Shown here piece after piece: positions 10,847 through 21,810 of a stretch of 64,000 nt of DNA. Within the stretch, counting starts at the first letter, position 1, and each line of letters starts with the position of its first letter. The notes under the pieces were generated by a model that saw only the letters and a program-made list of their open reading frames with translations, was not told where the DNA came from and did not search any database. A program made the position numbers and the translations under genes. Origin of the DNA: Nemertoderma westbladi (lineage: Eukaryota > Xenacoelomorpha > Nemertodermatida > Nemertodermatidae); contig JAUCBJ010007824.1 in the NCBI GenBank assembly GCA_032718475.1, positions 49,316 through 113,315 on the forward strand, given 5' to 3'.

Positions 10847-11833
10847 GTGAACGACACTGACCAAAGTTCTGAGATGGAAGGATTCTATACGGACGAATTC
10901 TCCGACGAAAACGAATCCTGTTACCTGATAAATACCGCAGTGTATCGAGCACTTACGTATGAAAAGGACACCGACAGCGAGCTCCCCCTAACTACTTGTG
11001 ACCGACAACCATCTTGGAAAGCACCAACTTCCAATGTAGGAATCCGAGAATTTCCCGTAGTGCAGTTAAGGATCCACGGACCTAAAAGGAGTTATACAGT
11101 GAACGCCCTCCTTGACTCCGGTAGCACAGGAACATTCATCGACAAAGAACTAGCCGAAGACATATTTGCTGGACAACCCAAGTTCCGAACTAAGTTAAAC
11201 ATGTCAGGAATTATGCAGGTTTGGAAATCTACAGTAATAGCGGATTATTATGTAGGTGCGTTGTCCACCCCCCAGGATGAACTAGGAGAACACAGCATAA
11301 GGTCAGTAAAAATGGTGGCGATAAAGAACTTCGCTACCAGCCAAGTAGAACCTTATAACTGGGATGAGGACGATTCCACCCAGCAGCTTAATATACCTAG
11401 ATTCAACACAGACTACCCTGGAGTGCAAATACTCATCGGCCAAAATGCGCATGAGGCGCTTGAGACATTGGAGAAACGGCCTGCTCAACCGCAACCACTA
11501 CAACCCTATGCGGGAAGAACTAGAGTAGGTTGGTACTTTACTGGCCCTTCCCGTAGAACTCTCATAGAAAGGTTACCAAAAGAACGGGTATACCAAGTAA
11601 GTGAATGGGAAGCGGAGAGCAGTGAGGTAGACGACCCAACTGAGGGAACACCATACTCCTCAGATAATGACGATATTAACTCCAATGTAGATCAATGGAG
11701 ACATTGCCCCGAGACGATTAATCTAGCCGACATCGCTTCCAGAGGAGCAACTCCTCAAGAACTGACAGATACTCCAGACTGGTTAGGTGGACCCGACTTC
11801 CTAAGTAAAGAAGATGAATGGCCACGGCTATAG
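10847..11833 (+). pseudogene. BEL/Pao aspartic protease of element A fused to an RNase H tail
   Basis: Residues about 60-230 are a retropepsin-like aspartic protease; the catalytic motif is ALLDSGSTGTFID near residue 86. The acidic leader (SSEMEGFYTDEFSDENE) and the later GVQILIGQNAHEALE and GRTRVGWYFTGP blocks are typical of BEL/Pao protease regions. At about residue 277 (position 11677) the frame jumps straight to the RNase H C-terminal motif DQWRHCPETINLADIASRG, skipping about 1.77 kb that encodes RT and RNase H in element B. The junction is in frame, so a fused protein is possible but would lack polymerase activity. The ATG is internal; B continues upstream from gag. Confidence 0.88.
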
Positions 11834-12326
11834 ATCCACGGCTGAGAATAGACAAGCCAAGGGAGCGGAGAAAGTCAAACCTAAAACCCGGGCGAGTAAA
11901 TCAAGGTTATTTAAACCCGTGATAGATCTGTCTGTACTACACATTGCCAGGGACGACGCTGTGGATCTAAACTCCCCCACCGTGAACCGATCTGTTGTGG
12001 AGATCAGAGAGAGAGACTGGAGATCTGGAACACCAGATGTCTCACCGGGACTCTCACCTCTCCTGCCGGGAGCGATGGACCACTATAGATCCTGGAATTG
12101 GCTTTGTAAGGCCGTCGTGTATTTGAAGCGATGTTTCTATCGTCACTATACCAGGACGAAAAGGAAACCTGGAATTGTCTTCGAGACACAGCAGCTCAAT
12201 CGCCCAGTTGGTCGTTTATGTTTACTGGAACGAGACCGAGAACTGTCCGGAAACTATGGAAGGCAAGATACTCTTCCCACGACCACCTCCCTAATCCAAC
12301 AAACATCTAGGGACTCCCCAACGTAA
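11814..12326 (+). pseudogene. Integrase-end remnant of element A
   Basis: The first about 65 codons correspond to the linker between RNase H and integrase in element B (AKGAEKVKPKTRASKS). The last about 55 codons (GIVFETQQLNRPVGRLCLLE) correspond to the end of pol. Between them, about 150 bp (12013-12165) has no match in B and replaces the HHCC zinc-binding domain and the DDE core. No catalytic residues remain. The frame ends at a stop codon shared with B, so the 3' end of pol is intact. Confidence 0.8.
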
Positions 12327-13963
12327 CAGCGTCTGGAGTGGGTGTATGACTATATTATTTTATATTTGTTTTTATTATTTTATATTTATGTATGTATTAT
12401 TATGTAATTTTATTATAATCGTTTTCTTTAATTTTATTTAGTAGAATGTTATTTTAGCAATTATTTAGTAGATTAGTGCAATATATATTAGTGTTTATTA
12501 CTTAATTACTTATATATTATATATTTACAGCGACGGCGAGAAATAATTATTTTTCTCTTTCCTTACTGTCCGTATTACATTACAAATACGTAACTACAGT
12601 AAGATGAAATGTCCGTACTTATTAAAGTACAATAAAGCTCCTACTATATTTAAGTATTATTGGTAGGCAGAGTATTAGGAATGCAAAATTCAGATCCTCG
12701 TGTATCGGCTAAACCAAGCTCTGGGTAGACCTTGGAAATGACTTGCCTCTTCTCACTGACATTGCTTCGTGCGATATTGCTCTCATACCGTATATTAAAT
12801 AATACATATAGTAGCGTGATGTCCCTTTAACAGTAGCGTATAACGCAAAATAAATCTGTTAAACCCTTTGACCATCTGTAATTCTAGTCGATTAAGATAT
12901 CGCGGCACCCACCGATATACTTGAAAGACAAAATTCTAGAATCAGTGGTTAACGTCCCCAGACAAGTTCTGGAATAAACCGGTGCCCATCTTAAATATTA
13001 ACTATTAATATTTACAAAATCTGTCAAATTTTAGATCCTTTAAAATTCTAGTATATTAAGATATCGTAGCACTTACCGATATTCTTAAAAAGACCAATTT
13101 CCTAGAATCAAGGATCCTAGTCCCCAGACATGTTCTGGAATAAAATTGTGTCTATTTAATATTAAATAATAAAATTTACGGGAATAAATTTAAATTCATC
13201 TTTTAATGAATTTGATAAATTGTAATTTTTATACAATTTATAACATTCCCAAAATTCCCTAAATTAATAGATCATGGGAGCGGAGATTCACCCTATTAAG
13301 TATGTTAGTGTGCGAGAATCTCCAATATATAGTCAATAGCCGATAAAATTCATAAAATCATGTATAAAGAGGAATATTGACAATTAAAGAATTACTATTA
13401 AATAGCATCCCAGATCTGTATGCATGAGAATTACCCTAATTCTACTGCTAGCTTTCCATAATGTCACCATGGCAACAACCACGCTAGAATTAGAAGTGAG
13501 TTAAAAGAACAATAAAGGCTTGCTCCATTGAATAGCATAAGGAATAAAATAGCACACTGCTAGTATCCAAGGATACATAATAATAACGTGGCATTCTGGA
13601 AGGCACTGACTAACGGACAAATGGCCTGAATGTGTGCGATTTGTGACAGTTGTGTGGAATTTGTGCGTTTATAGGTGAATGTTACTACTAAAGTGTGTTT
13701 ACAGTAGCGAGTCGCAATTGTGAAAGTAGCCCTAACTCTCCAGTAAGAACCTGAAGTAAATCTAAGCCTTTGGGACGTACGGTGGAGTGACTCGCGCTGG
13801 TTGTTGTGGTCGTTGTGCAGCTACGACGTTGGCGATAGGCACATCGGCGAAAGTACACCAGCGCTGAGGATCTTGCGCTGTCCGGGGGCCGAGAGGGGTA
13901 GGCAGCGACGCCCGCTAGCCTAATTATAACTAATTATAATATGGATAAACTCATATAGCAGCT
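12327..13963 (+). other. Spacer between pol and accessory frames, element A
   Basis: About 1.64 kb of AT-rich DNA, conserved in element B (29826-31464) but without a supported coding region. It holds a tandem duplication at 12881-13160 and, near its end, a GC-rich stretch (13730-13920). An AG just before the accessory ATG could act as a splice acceptor, which is inference only. Confidence 0.7.
12881..13160 (+). repeat. Diverged tandem duplication, period about 164 bp
   Basis: Both copies run from ATTCTAGT..ATTAAGATATCG through CCTAGAATC or TCTAGAATC to GTCCCCAGACAWGTTCTGGA. The copies differ by many substitutions. The same arrangement occurs in element B at about 30379-30660. Confidence 0.75.
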
Positions 13964-14410
13964 ATGACTCAGTTGATAGAAGATGATCTTGGTATCAGGG
14001 AGCGATATACTCTACCTTTACAAGCGTTTGTTGATAACTTGATACGCAGCGACGCTAGTCCAACTACTCCGGAGGACGATGGTCGTTATATCGAACCGCC
14101 GATGTCCCAGGAGCAACTTACGCGTGAATTGGGCTATCGAAAATTCACTGCTCGCTATACGCATCGTAATGGTACGCATATGGACTTCTTAACTACTGGT
14201 CATCCTATCGATTTACACGATACGGACGATTTCGACACCGAAAGGGAAATGGTACTATTTAAATATCCTACCCAGCGGAGTCGGAATGATAAACTGAAAA
14301 TAGAATGCGAAAATTCTATTCGAAATCGACTCGAAAGAGAAGACGTTAAAGAACCGGATAAGCGCAGTACCTCCAACGTATATTTGGAATTCTTGAGAGA
14401 AACGTTGTAA
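13964..14410 (+). CDS. Accessory ORF 1 of element A, function unknown (148 aa)
   Basis: Lies between pol and the 3' LTR, the position where env sits in env-carrying elements. I do not recognise the family. The product is hydrophilic and acidic, with no signal peptide, membrane segment or cysteine motif. Highlights are an N-terminal acidic stretch (LIEDDLG), a central YRKFTARYTHRNGTHMDFL and a charged C-terminus (RLEREDVKEPDKR). The 148-residue counterpart in element B differs at about 10 residues. By eye I count about 11 non-synonymous and 7 synonymous changes, which does not show strong recent constraint. The closing TAA is shared by both copies, and recognisable peptide continues downstream in other frames, so this may be the first part of a longer broken gene. 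Confidence 0.6.
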   Translation: MTQLIEDDLGIRERYTLPLQAFVDNLIRSDASPTTPEDDGRYIEPPMSQEQLTRELGYRKFTARYTHRNGTHMDFLTTGHPIDLHDTDDFDTEREMVLFKYPTQRSRNDKLKIECENSIRNRLEREDVKEPDKRSTSNVYLEFLRETL

Positions 14411-14447
14411 AACCGAATAAATATCACCCGCGTTTCCCCTACAAGAC

Positions 14448-14876
14448 GTGCGTCTTTGGTATTATTGCGATGAATGCCCAAGACCCAACCAACAAACGGA
14501 AAGACATAAATATCCGCGGAGATGTTGCTTTAAACACAGTTTTACTCGCTATATTTACGGGAGTTTCGAGCGAAACTTGTTCGATGTATCACCTACGCTC
14601 GCTCGATTCAAACGATCCTTAAATAAACCAATGATCAGAGTTCCGGAATACTCGGTAAGACCTCCTCATTCCCTAGTTAGACCTCAGACTCTTGATCCTA
14701 ATAGTATCACGGATCCCCCCGAACTGTACTCACTGTTCAAAGATCTAGTGTTACCTGAACAATTAGTCGGTGGCACTCCGGTTGTGAGATCCCTAGATAT
14801 TCGTCCATCTTACCTAGTCGGATTGGGACGCGGACATCTAATATCGCCATTCAACCGTATCATCGTCCCTGTTTAA
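14448..14876 (+). CDS. Accessory ORF 2 of element A, function unknown
   Basis: Only the part from about residue 45 onward is conserved with element B (32078-32377): RFKRSLNKPMIRVPEYSVRP, DPPELYSLFKDL and the ending IIVPV. The first about 45 codons overlap the 50-aa frame and are probably not the native start. It is proline-rich, basic, and has no membrane segment. It ends at a TAA present at the same place in B; beyond that, coding-like sequence continues to about 15321. Function unknown. Confidence 0.5.
   Translation: MRLWYYCDECPRPNQQTERHKYPRRCCFKHSFTRYIYGSFERNLFDVSPTLARFKRSLNKPMIRVPEYSVRPPHSLVRPQTLDPNSITDPPELYSLFKDLVLPEQLVGGTPVVRSLDIRPSYLVGLGRGHLISPFNRIIVPV
14470..14622 (+). CDS. Accessory small ORF of element A (50 aa), possible continuation of ORF 1
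   Basis: Starts ATG at 14470 and ends TAA at 14620-14622. The same 50-codon frame is present in B (31971-32123) with few changes. It includes a moderately hydrophobic stretch (ALNTVLLAIFTGV) followed by a Cys. The frame is also open upstream of the ATG through VKPNKYHPRFPYKTC, so it reads like the frameshifted continuation of accessory ORF 1. No family recognised. Confidence 0.4.
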   Translation: MNAQDPTNKRKDINIRGDVALNTVLLAIFTGVSSETCSMYHLRSLDSNDP

Positions 14877-15321
14877 CCCGATACAACCTGTCACCGAGGC
14901 GGAGGAGAGAGTTGTACGAAACACGTTGGACACTATTCGTCAAAAGATCGGAAAATGAACCTACAATTGTTTAGAGAAATGTAAATTACAGCAGCAAGTC
15001 CAAGCAGTAAACGAATTAACTTTATCTCAGTTCGATCAGGAAATTCAGAATCTCTAAGAAGATATCGAACTTGGACAACCCTATTCTCAGCAAGAGTTTT
15101 GGACGAACGCATCCAACGATAAGCGGAGGAAAATCAGCTCGAGGAGAAGCATATCGAAATGGACGAGACATCGACCGTAACCCTAAACCTCCGATGCAAT
15201 TGTATTGCACCCTTCACCCAGGAGTTACAGCCCTCCTAGTAAAGTGGCTCTCCCCAAAGAGAAAAGGACTCTTGCTAGCCTCAAAAAACTGCGTAAACGC
15301 CGTCCGCGCAAGAAAAACTAA
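14877..15321 (+). pseudogene. Degenerate C-terminal part of the accessory module, element A
   Basis: Matches the better-preserved stretch of B at 32378-32818. It encodes a Gln/Glu-rich helical segment (LQQQVQAVNELTLSQFDQEI) and a Lys/Arg-rich tail (LKKLRKRRPRKK). TAA codons at 15055-15057 and 15120-15122 occupy the same positions in B, and A has additional frameshifts. The basic tail suggests nucleic-acid binding, as inference only. Confidence 0.5.
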
Positions 15322-15390
15322 CTGTTTAGAGTATTTTTATATTTTAGAAACTGTGATTTTTAAATTTTATAGAATTAAATCCCATTTTCT

Positions 15391-15398
15391 GGGAGCGG
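15391..15398 (+). promoter_or_regulatory. Polypurine tract of element A
   Basis: GGGAGCGG directly precedes the TG of the 3' LTR, where plus-strand DNA priming is expected. The identical sequence sits before the 3' LTR of element B (32889-32896). Confidence 0.7.
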
Positions 15399-15803
15399 TG
15401 TAAAGGCTTTTGCGGATCTAGCTAGTTATTTTCCCCGCAAAGTACTCTGTAGGTGTTTTAGTGGATATAAAAAGCCATTTCTTCTGTATGTGTACTTTAG
15501 CGGACATAACTAGCTGTGTACTTTAGCGGACATAACTAGCGATCTTATGTCGCAATAAGCCAAAATCCTCTTGATACAGTGTAGTTACCATGACGACATC
15601 TAACAGCTGATATGTCCACGTGTAACATTTCTTTGTTCTTTGTTCTCTCTTTGTTCGGTCGACCAATCAGAGCGTTTTTTGACTCTGTGTTGGAGATTGT
15701 ATACAGAAACTCATGCCATTCAGTCAGTATGTGTATTTTTGTCCACAGCCATAAGACCGGCTTTGGAATTCTGTGTTTTCAGGCTTTAGCCAAACATTAG
15801 TAG
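15399..15803 (+). repeat. Truncated 3' LTR of element A
   Basis: Matches the first about 400 bp of the 5' LTR with few differences (for example T for C in GTGTTTYAGTGG), then stops at 15803. The remaining about 765 bp are missing. What follows resembles the DNA that flanks the 5' LTR, so the end was lost through a rearrangement rather than by simple decay. Confidence 0.9.
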
Positions 15804-15994
15804 CGACGCCGGGTGGTTTATAGGAATATAATCAACACAGTACTAAATGCAGTCGATGCAGTAATGATATTCAAATAATTAATTTAATATACCGGTACCC
15901 TCTGCCCTCTGTTAATGCCTCAGTGTAAAAACTTAAATAATTCAAATACACAGAAGTTCCATCAAAAAATAATAAGCCTAATATTTCGAGGAAT
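15804..15994. repeat. Repeat related to the left flank of element A
   Basis: GGTGGTTTATAGGAATATAA and GATGCAGTAATGATATTCAA correspond, with changes, to parts of 3388-3616 but in a different order. No gene seen. Confidence 0.55.
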
Positions 15995-17626
15995 AATTCA
16001 ATTCAAATTCAATATATTTAATCAATCAAGTTGATATAAGATATATCTTATAGTGTCAGTGAACAATAGGAACATAGGAAATTACCTTTAAAAGTTTAAA
16101 ATAACGATTACAAATCGGCCGGCGCACTAATAAATGTTCATCTTTGCTTAAATTATAGTTAGGTAATAAAAACTAAAAATAGGTTCAAACCAATTGAGGT
16201 TAGATAACCGCTCTTAACGTGTTAACCCGTTCCGTCACTGGAGTCGATTCCAAAATATTCCAAGATCTTCTCGTGCTTCCGACCAAATGATAATCCTGAC
16301 AGTTCGAATGTGGCTTTAATAAAATCTGTGTTATTCATATCATTTGTCGATGCTGGTCCATTAGTTATACTTTCTAGAATTTTATTTTTCGAATATTCGT
16401 AATAAACCATGGATTTTTAAAGTGGGGCACGGGAATTCTCTGAGACATTTCCAAAAAATAGTACCTAAGCCCTTATAATGGCGGGTTACATCGTTCAGCA
16501 GCAGATTGCTGTTGAGAGCTTTTTGTATCGTTTGATTAGGACATTTATTAGCACGAATTAGTAGACGCGCTGCTGATCGGAAAGCTTCCACATCTAAGTC
16601 TTTCGTGTCAAATAAGGAAAGAATGGTAGAGTTACTGGCATAAATTCCGAGAAATAGTAAAGGGCGCAATGTTTTCCGGTACTTGGCGTTTATAAAATTC
16701 CTTTGACTTTCTGTTAACGCTCCAAGGTTGAATGCAAAGTTGTAGAGGATTGCAGGTCCGCCCTTGAAGATAAGACTTCCAAAGTGTTGCAATGCCGTCT
16801 GTTTTCCGCAGCTTTGCATTCCACCCAGCCCTATGGAATGTCTCGGATAGTATTACTATCGACTTTAAACGGTCATTATATATGTCATGAATTCTAGAAT
16901 ATAGCTTGTATCCTAAAAACTTGATTGTCGGGGAGGCTGGAATTAATGTCTCTGGAAGTAATTGTCTCTTTGTCATCTTTAGCTGCAGTCATCCACTTTG
17001 TTTTGTCTATTTCTATTCGCAATCCCAGCTTCTGTAATTCAGAGTTAATTTCAGTCGCCATTAATTCAACTTCAGCAGGATTGTTACATAATAACAGTAT
17101 ATCATCAGCATATATATTGCAACCAATCCAGGTGTTGTTGCTATGGCAACCACGTCCCTTACCTTACAGATGATTGCACATATCCGTCAGGTAGAAGTTG
17201 AAGAGGTGGGGTGAAATCAGTGACCCTTGTTTTACACCACGTTTGATATAAAACCCGTTGACATATATTTCGCTGCCAAGCCTAAAGAAGATCCTGCTAA
17301 TAGAATAATAGTCAATCAACAAGCGGCATATATGTGGGTTCATTCGGTTAGAGAGTTTATAAAATAGCTTTAAATGGTCGATATTATCAAACGCACCTTG
17401 TATATCCATCTGACAGATAAACATTCTTTCTCCACGCTGTGGTTGATACTCGATTAATTCCAGTACTGTTGCTACCACTAAGTCGGCACCGATACTTTGT
17501 TTGTATGCCACCTGTGCGTCACTATTATCTAAAACTAAGCAATCCAAGTAGTTCCTCAATATAAGTGACTCGAAAATTTTCGCGAAAACACTGATCGAGC
17601 AAATCTGACAGTAGGAACCACCCATA
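15995..17626 (-). pseudogene. 5'-truncated LINE, reverse transcriptase part, minus strand
   Basis: Reading the minus strand from 17626, the product shows non-LTR RT blocks in order: FAKIFESLILRNYL, VAYKQSIGADLVVATVLEL, MDIQGAFDNIDHL, GVKQGSLISPHLFNFYL, then (from about 17125) the catalytic YADDILLL. Further C-terminal sequence runs in shifted frames through 16976-16632, 16819-16382 and 16410-16222. The endonuclease domain is absent (5' truncation). The 3' end carries TTGAA-type repeats on the minus strand (about 15995-16012), a common LINE tail. At least three frameshifts make it a pseudogene. The clade is probably CR1/Jockey-like but not certain. Confidence 0.85.
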
Positions 17627-17639
17627 TTAATATAATAAA

Positions 17640-18060
17640 TTATTAATTTATTAATAAATGAATAAACTATTTTGGATATTTATAGGATACTTCAAAAAAA
17701 AATTTTCTAGAACAATAAATGTGTTCTAGAACAAAAATCTTTATCAAAATTGATAGCTAACACGTCGTGTTCTATAACATTTATAAAGAAAAGTTGAAAA
17801 AACTAGCTAGTATAAAAAATATTAAATGTGTTCTAGAACAAAAAATGTGTTCTAGAACAAAAATATTTATCAAAATTGATAGCTGACACGTACATTTACA
17901 AAGAAAAGTTGAAAAAACTAGCTATTATAAAAAATATTAAATGTGTTCTAGAACAAAAAAGTTTGTTCTAGAACAAAAATATTTATCAAAATTGATAGCT
18001 AGTACATCTTCTATAACATTTATAAAAAAAAATAGAAAAAACTAGTTAGTATAATAAATC
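17640..18060. repeat. Tandem array, about 120-bp unit, with six TTCTAGAA palindromes
   Basis: Three units each hold GTTCTAGAACA sites, 'atttatcaaaattgatagct' and 'gaaaaaactagctagtata'. TTCTAGAA occurs at 17705, 17724, 17831, 17850, 17946 and 17966, that is, in pairs about 19-20 bp apart. TTCnnGAA is the core of a heat-shock element, though the array may simply be a satellite. Confidence 0.8.
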
Positions 18061-18443
18061 GGGCCAATGGGTACCCAAGGTGTACCTGTGGTCAGGAATT
18101 ATAAGTCATTGATCAAGAAAACCTCCACCTCCATGCAGCATAAAGGAGTTCCCACCTATGGCATAGACCCCATAGACCTATAACTAGGACCCCCTTCGTT
18201 CTGGGATAAGGACGCCCTTGGTCCTGGATTAAAGACCCATATACTTGGCTGCAGGGGTATATGGCCTGGCCAGGCAGATGGTGGTGATCTACCAATGGGG
18301 CTGCAGGGGTATATGGCCTGGCCAGGCAGATGGTGGTGATCTACCAATGGCTGGTCAGGAGTAGAGTGTTCTCATGTCCACTCTGAGTGCACTTCACTGC
18401 GACCTGTCCCTGGCTAGGGCATGGCCCAGCAGATGAGCTGCAC
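18061..18443 (+). repeat. 5' portion of a LINE interrupted by element B
   Basis: GC-richer than its surroundings and continuous, across element B, with the LINE sequence at 34077-34800 (target duplication TGCAC at 18439-18443 and 34072-34076). It contains a perfect 52-bp tandem duplication at 18247-18350, which could be promoter-like 5' UTR repeats. Confidence 0.6.
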
Positions 18444-19618
18444 TGTAAAGGCTTTTGCGGAATTAGCTGGTTATTTTCCCCGCAAAGTACTCTGTAGTTG
18501 GTTTAACGGACATAAGGGGCCGTTTCCTTATTGTACCGGTGTTTTAGTGGACATAAAAAGCCATTTCTTCTGTATGTGTACTTTAGCGGACATAACTAGC
18601 GATTTTATGTCGCAATAAGCCAAATACTCTAAACATCGGAACTCAGATGACGACATCTATCAGCTGTGTCCACGTGTAACTTTTTCTTTGTTCTTTGTTC
18701 GTTCTTTGTTCGGTCGACCAATCAGAGCGGTTTTCACTCTGTGTTGGACATTGTATACAGAAACTCACGCAATTCAGTCAGTGTGTGTATTTTTCCTGAT
18801 GCCAGAAGACCGGCCTTGGAATTTTGTGTTTCAGGCTTTAGCCAAACATTAGTAGGCTTGATCATAGAAACGTATAACTGTTATCTAATCAAAACAAACC
18901 AAAACATATTGTTACAAATCATATTGTCACCTACAAACACCGCATTTTTACTGCTATTTACTGTCGGTTATTAATTATATCAGTTGATGGAATATTATTA
19001 TATTTGGATAATATCGATAAATAATTATAAAACCCCAATCTTCTTGATATACTGAAGGTAAGAGACAGGTTACATATAGCAATTGCGACTTACATTAAAG
19101 TGGTTTTGGAGTGAATCTAATGCTATTTCATAGGCACTACATGTGTCGGTTGCTGTTCTCTTTATATGTGACTAAAATTAGTGAAGGTCGGCAGATCGGT
19201 GTGCAGCATTGTGCGGTAGTGTGCATGATTGTGACTGATAACAAAGCATCTCCTAAAGAATGCGCTTTATACGTGAATCAATAGCCATCCCGTTGTGTTT
19301 AGTGTAAGTCATAACTCTGTTTACATACTTAGAGCGCCATGTCCTAAAGGAACTGTTAATATTTCCCGAAAGTGAATAATATTTGTCAGAGATTATATAT
19401 TAACGATCAGTCGAATAATACAGTAGGCCTACATCGCAATAAGGTCAGAGCTTCCGAATCCAGTCTCCCGGGTATATCCAGCGGGTGAATGGTCGCGCAT
19501 AGACTGGCTTCGGATAATGTAGTGTATCAAATACTCGTCATAGGCTAAAGTCGATTTATAATCTAGAAGACACCTAAATTTGGCAGGTTAAACTGCTAAA
19601 GGTCTGAAAGCGCGAACA
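18444..19618 (+). repeat. 5' LTR of element B (1,175 bp)
   Basis: Starts TGTAAAGG and ends GCGAACA. The end is defined by the point where it stops matching the 3' LTR. CATAAAAA replaces the TATAAAAA box of element A. Repeated TTTARYGGACATAA motifs lie in the first 170 bp. Confidence 0.95.
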
Positions 19619-19900
19619 ATAACAGTTATTGCTTCTGTATTGCAACGTAGGCAATAAAGCTGAAGTACCGGTCAACCGGTAACCAGTAGGCCTGACTGCC
19701 TAACTACCCGAACCGGTACTTACAGCAGTACAGGTACAGCAGTATTATTCGATTTTGATAATTATATACCGGTAGGTCTTAATACTTAATCGGGGACACC
19801 TGGTTTTTATTGGGATTTTACTTAGACCTATTTCTGTCAGTTTTATTTATTTGAAAGTTAATATTGAACAGAAGGAGTGTAAGCCTGCTCAGATTGTACA

Positions 19901-20482
19901 GATAATTTGTAGGCTAGACTGTTGTCTGACTGTTGTTAAGTCTGAAGAGATTGTAGTGTGTGTAGAGTGTATGTCCGATAAAGTACTAGTTAGGAACGTA
20001 GGGGCTTCCAGTTCTGTGAGGTAAATCCCCCCGAAAGATTAAGTCGTACTACTCGGTTAGAACGCATACTAACTAACCATTTCGGAGTCTGCATATACTG
20101 TAGTTTGTTTAGGCTTGATAGTATTCTGCCAGCGTTTGGTCTGTATTTTGTTTGTGTAGTCTGTACGGGTAGCGTAATATTTCTTATTTAAATAATTTGT
20201 AGGCTTGATTGTTGCCTGGCTGTTGTTAGGTCTGAAGAGATTGCGGTGTGTGTAGAGTGTATGTCCGATAAAGTACTAGTTAGGAACGTAGGGGCTTCCA
20301 GTGCTGTGAGGTAAATCCCCCCGAAAGAATAAGTCGTACTACTCGGTTAGAACGCATACTAACTAACCATTTCGGAGTCTGCATATACTGTAGTTTGTTT
20401 AGGCTTGATAGTAGTCTGCCAGCGTTTGGTCTATATTTTGTTTGTGTAGTCTGTACGTGTAGCGTAATATTTATTATTCAGA
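19901..20482 (+). repeat. Tandem duplication in leader B, period about 290 bp
   Basis: Copies begin at about 19901 and 20191 (RATAATTTGTAGGCT). Both carry the 'gtgtatgtccgataaagtac' segment that the first copy in element A lacks, so A's first copy has a deletion. Confidence 0.85.
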
Positions 20483-21429
20483 GTTTATGCGATTATTCGC
20501 AACATTCACAACCCCAAGTTTATTCCTACAGTAATTGTGCTTGTTATACATACCGTTATAGTTAAATTAACCCCGGTACTACATCAGGGCTGCTTGGCGT
20601 AGGTAAAGACTGGTGATTTTGTGCCCCGGTCACTCCAGCAGATACCGTGGTTCCTTTAGCTGTACAAGTATTTCTAACTACTGATTATTTGTTGTATAAG
20701 TACTTATACCTAATTTAGGGTTTAGTGTACATTGCTTTCCGAAGGTAATTAGTGTGTAGGCAGTATATTTGTGTTGTAAAGTGGTTAATAGGCACGTTGG
20801 CTCTGGTAGGCCGCGGTAATTAACTTCTAGGTAGGAACACTCCGTGATACATAACGTAGTACTTATAGCGATACGGCTATAAGTCGTCAGACGGTGGTAT
20901 TTTTCCTATCTGGACAACGCAGTATATTTACTACTGCTTTGTTATTTTCAAATACCGTAGTATCCTGTCTGTTTGTAATAACCAGATATTCTAACCCTTT
21001 GTTAGGCTGGTTTGTAGACTTCTTGTAAAATTACCCTAAAAATTCGTACGTGTAATTTTTTGTGTTTATTTAGAGATTGTAATCTCACCCCGAATTGTAC
21101 GTAATTTGTAGTATTAAGTAACTTAGGTAAATTAGAATTATTTGTTTTAGTGTCCAACAAGTAGCACTTCACTGAGAGCGTACAGCTTCTGTGCGGTGAC
21201 TCTTTCCCAGAAATAATAACATTTATTTCAAATATTGACAAAGCCCATTATACGGGTATATATATATTATAAATCAACTCAAACCGATTTATAAAATAGT
21301 AGGCCTGTCTTACAACAATTAGGTCTTAATGTCAGTTGGACTACTGCTTAAATAACGGTAATAAGGTAAAGTAAAGTAACCAAGTAACCCCTAAAATTCA
21401 GAAATTCAATTATTCTAAAATAATTGACA

Positions 21430-21810
21430 TACCGGTATTTACAATAGGCATATTATATTATATATTTATATATTTGCGCTGAAATTATATACCGGTATTC
21501 TGTAATTAATTCTAGTCTGTAATTATACTTATATATATACTATAAGTGTAAGCTGTATACCGGTATTCACGATAGGCCTATTATATATTTATATATTTGT
21601 GCTGAAATTATATACCGGTATTCTGTGACAAACCTAGTCTGTAATAATTATACTTATATATTCTATAAGTGTAAGCTATATACCGGTATTCACGATAGGC
21701 CTATTATATATTTATATATATTTGTGCTGAAATTATATACCGGTATTCTGTGACAAACCTGGTCTGTAATAATACTTATATATATACTATAAGTGTATAC
21801 CGGTATTCTA
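21430..21810 (+). repeat. Tandem array with TATACCGGTATT palindromes, leader B
   Basis: Same units as in element A (6650-6907) but with one additional unit of about 120 bp, so copy number differs between the two elements. Confidence 0.82.

Larger units (their letters stand above)
3617..15803 (+). mobile_element. BEL/Pao LTR retrotransposon A, internally deleted and 3'-truncated
   Basis: The order is 5' LTR, long leader, gag, protease, pol remnants, long spacer, accessory reading frames, purine-rich tract, partial 3' LTR. Alignment by eye with element B shows colinearity over most of the length and three internal losses. The gag zinc-knuckle region (B about 24670-25375) is replaced by unrelated DNA at 9799-10772. 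RT plus most of RNase H (B about 26298-28070) is missing at about 11677. Most of integrase (B about 28400-29655) is replaced by about 150 bp at 12013-12165. The 3' LTR stops after about 405 bp. It cannot encode its own RT or integrase and could only have moved in trans. Confidence 0.9.

Noticed and set aside
13964-14410. Env glycoprotein for the accessory ORF of elements A and B
   Set aside because: No signal peptide, membrane anchor, furin-like site or cysteine pattern; position alone is not enough.
17700-18060. CRISPR-like array
   Set aside because: The units are contiguous 120-bp tandem repeats without unique spacers, in a eukaryotic context.
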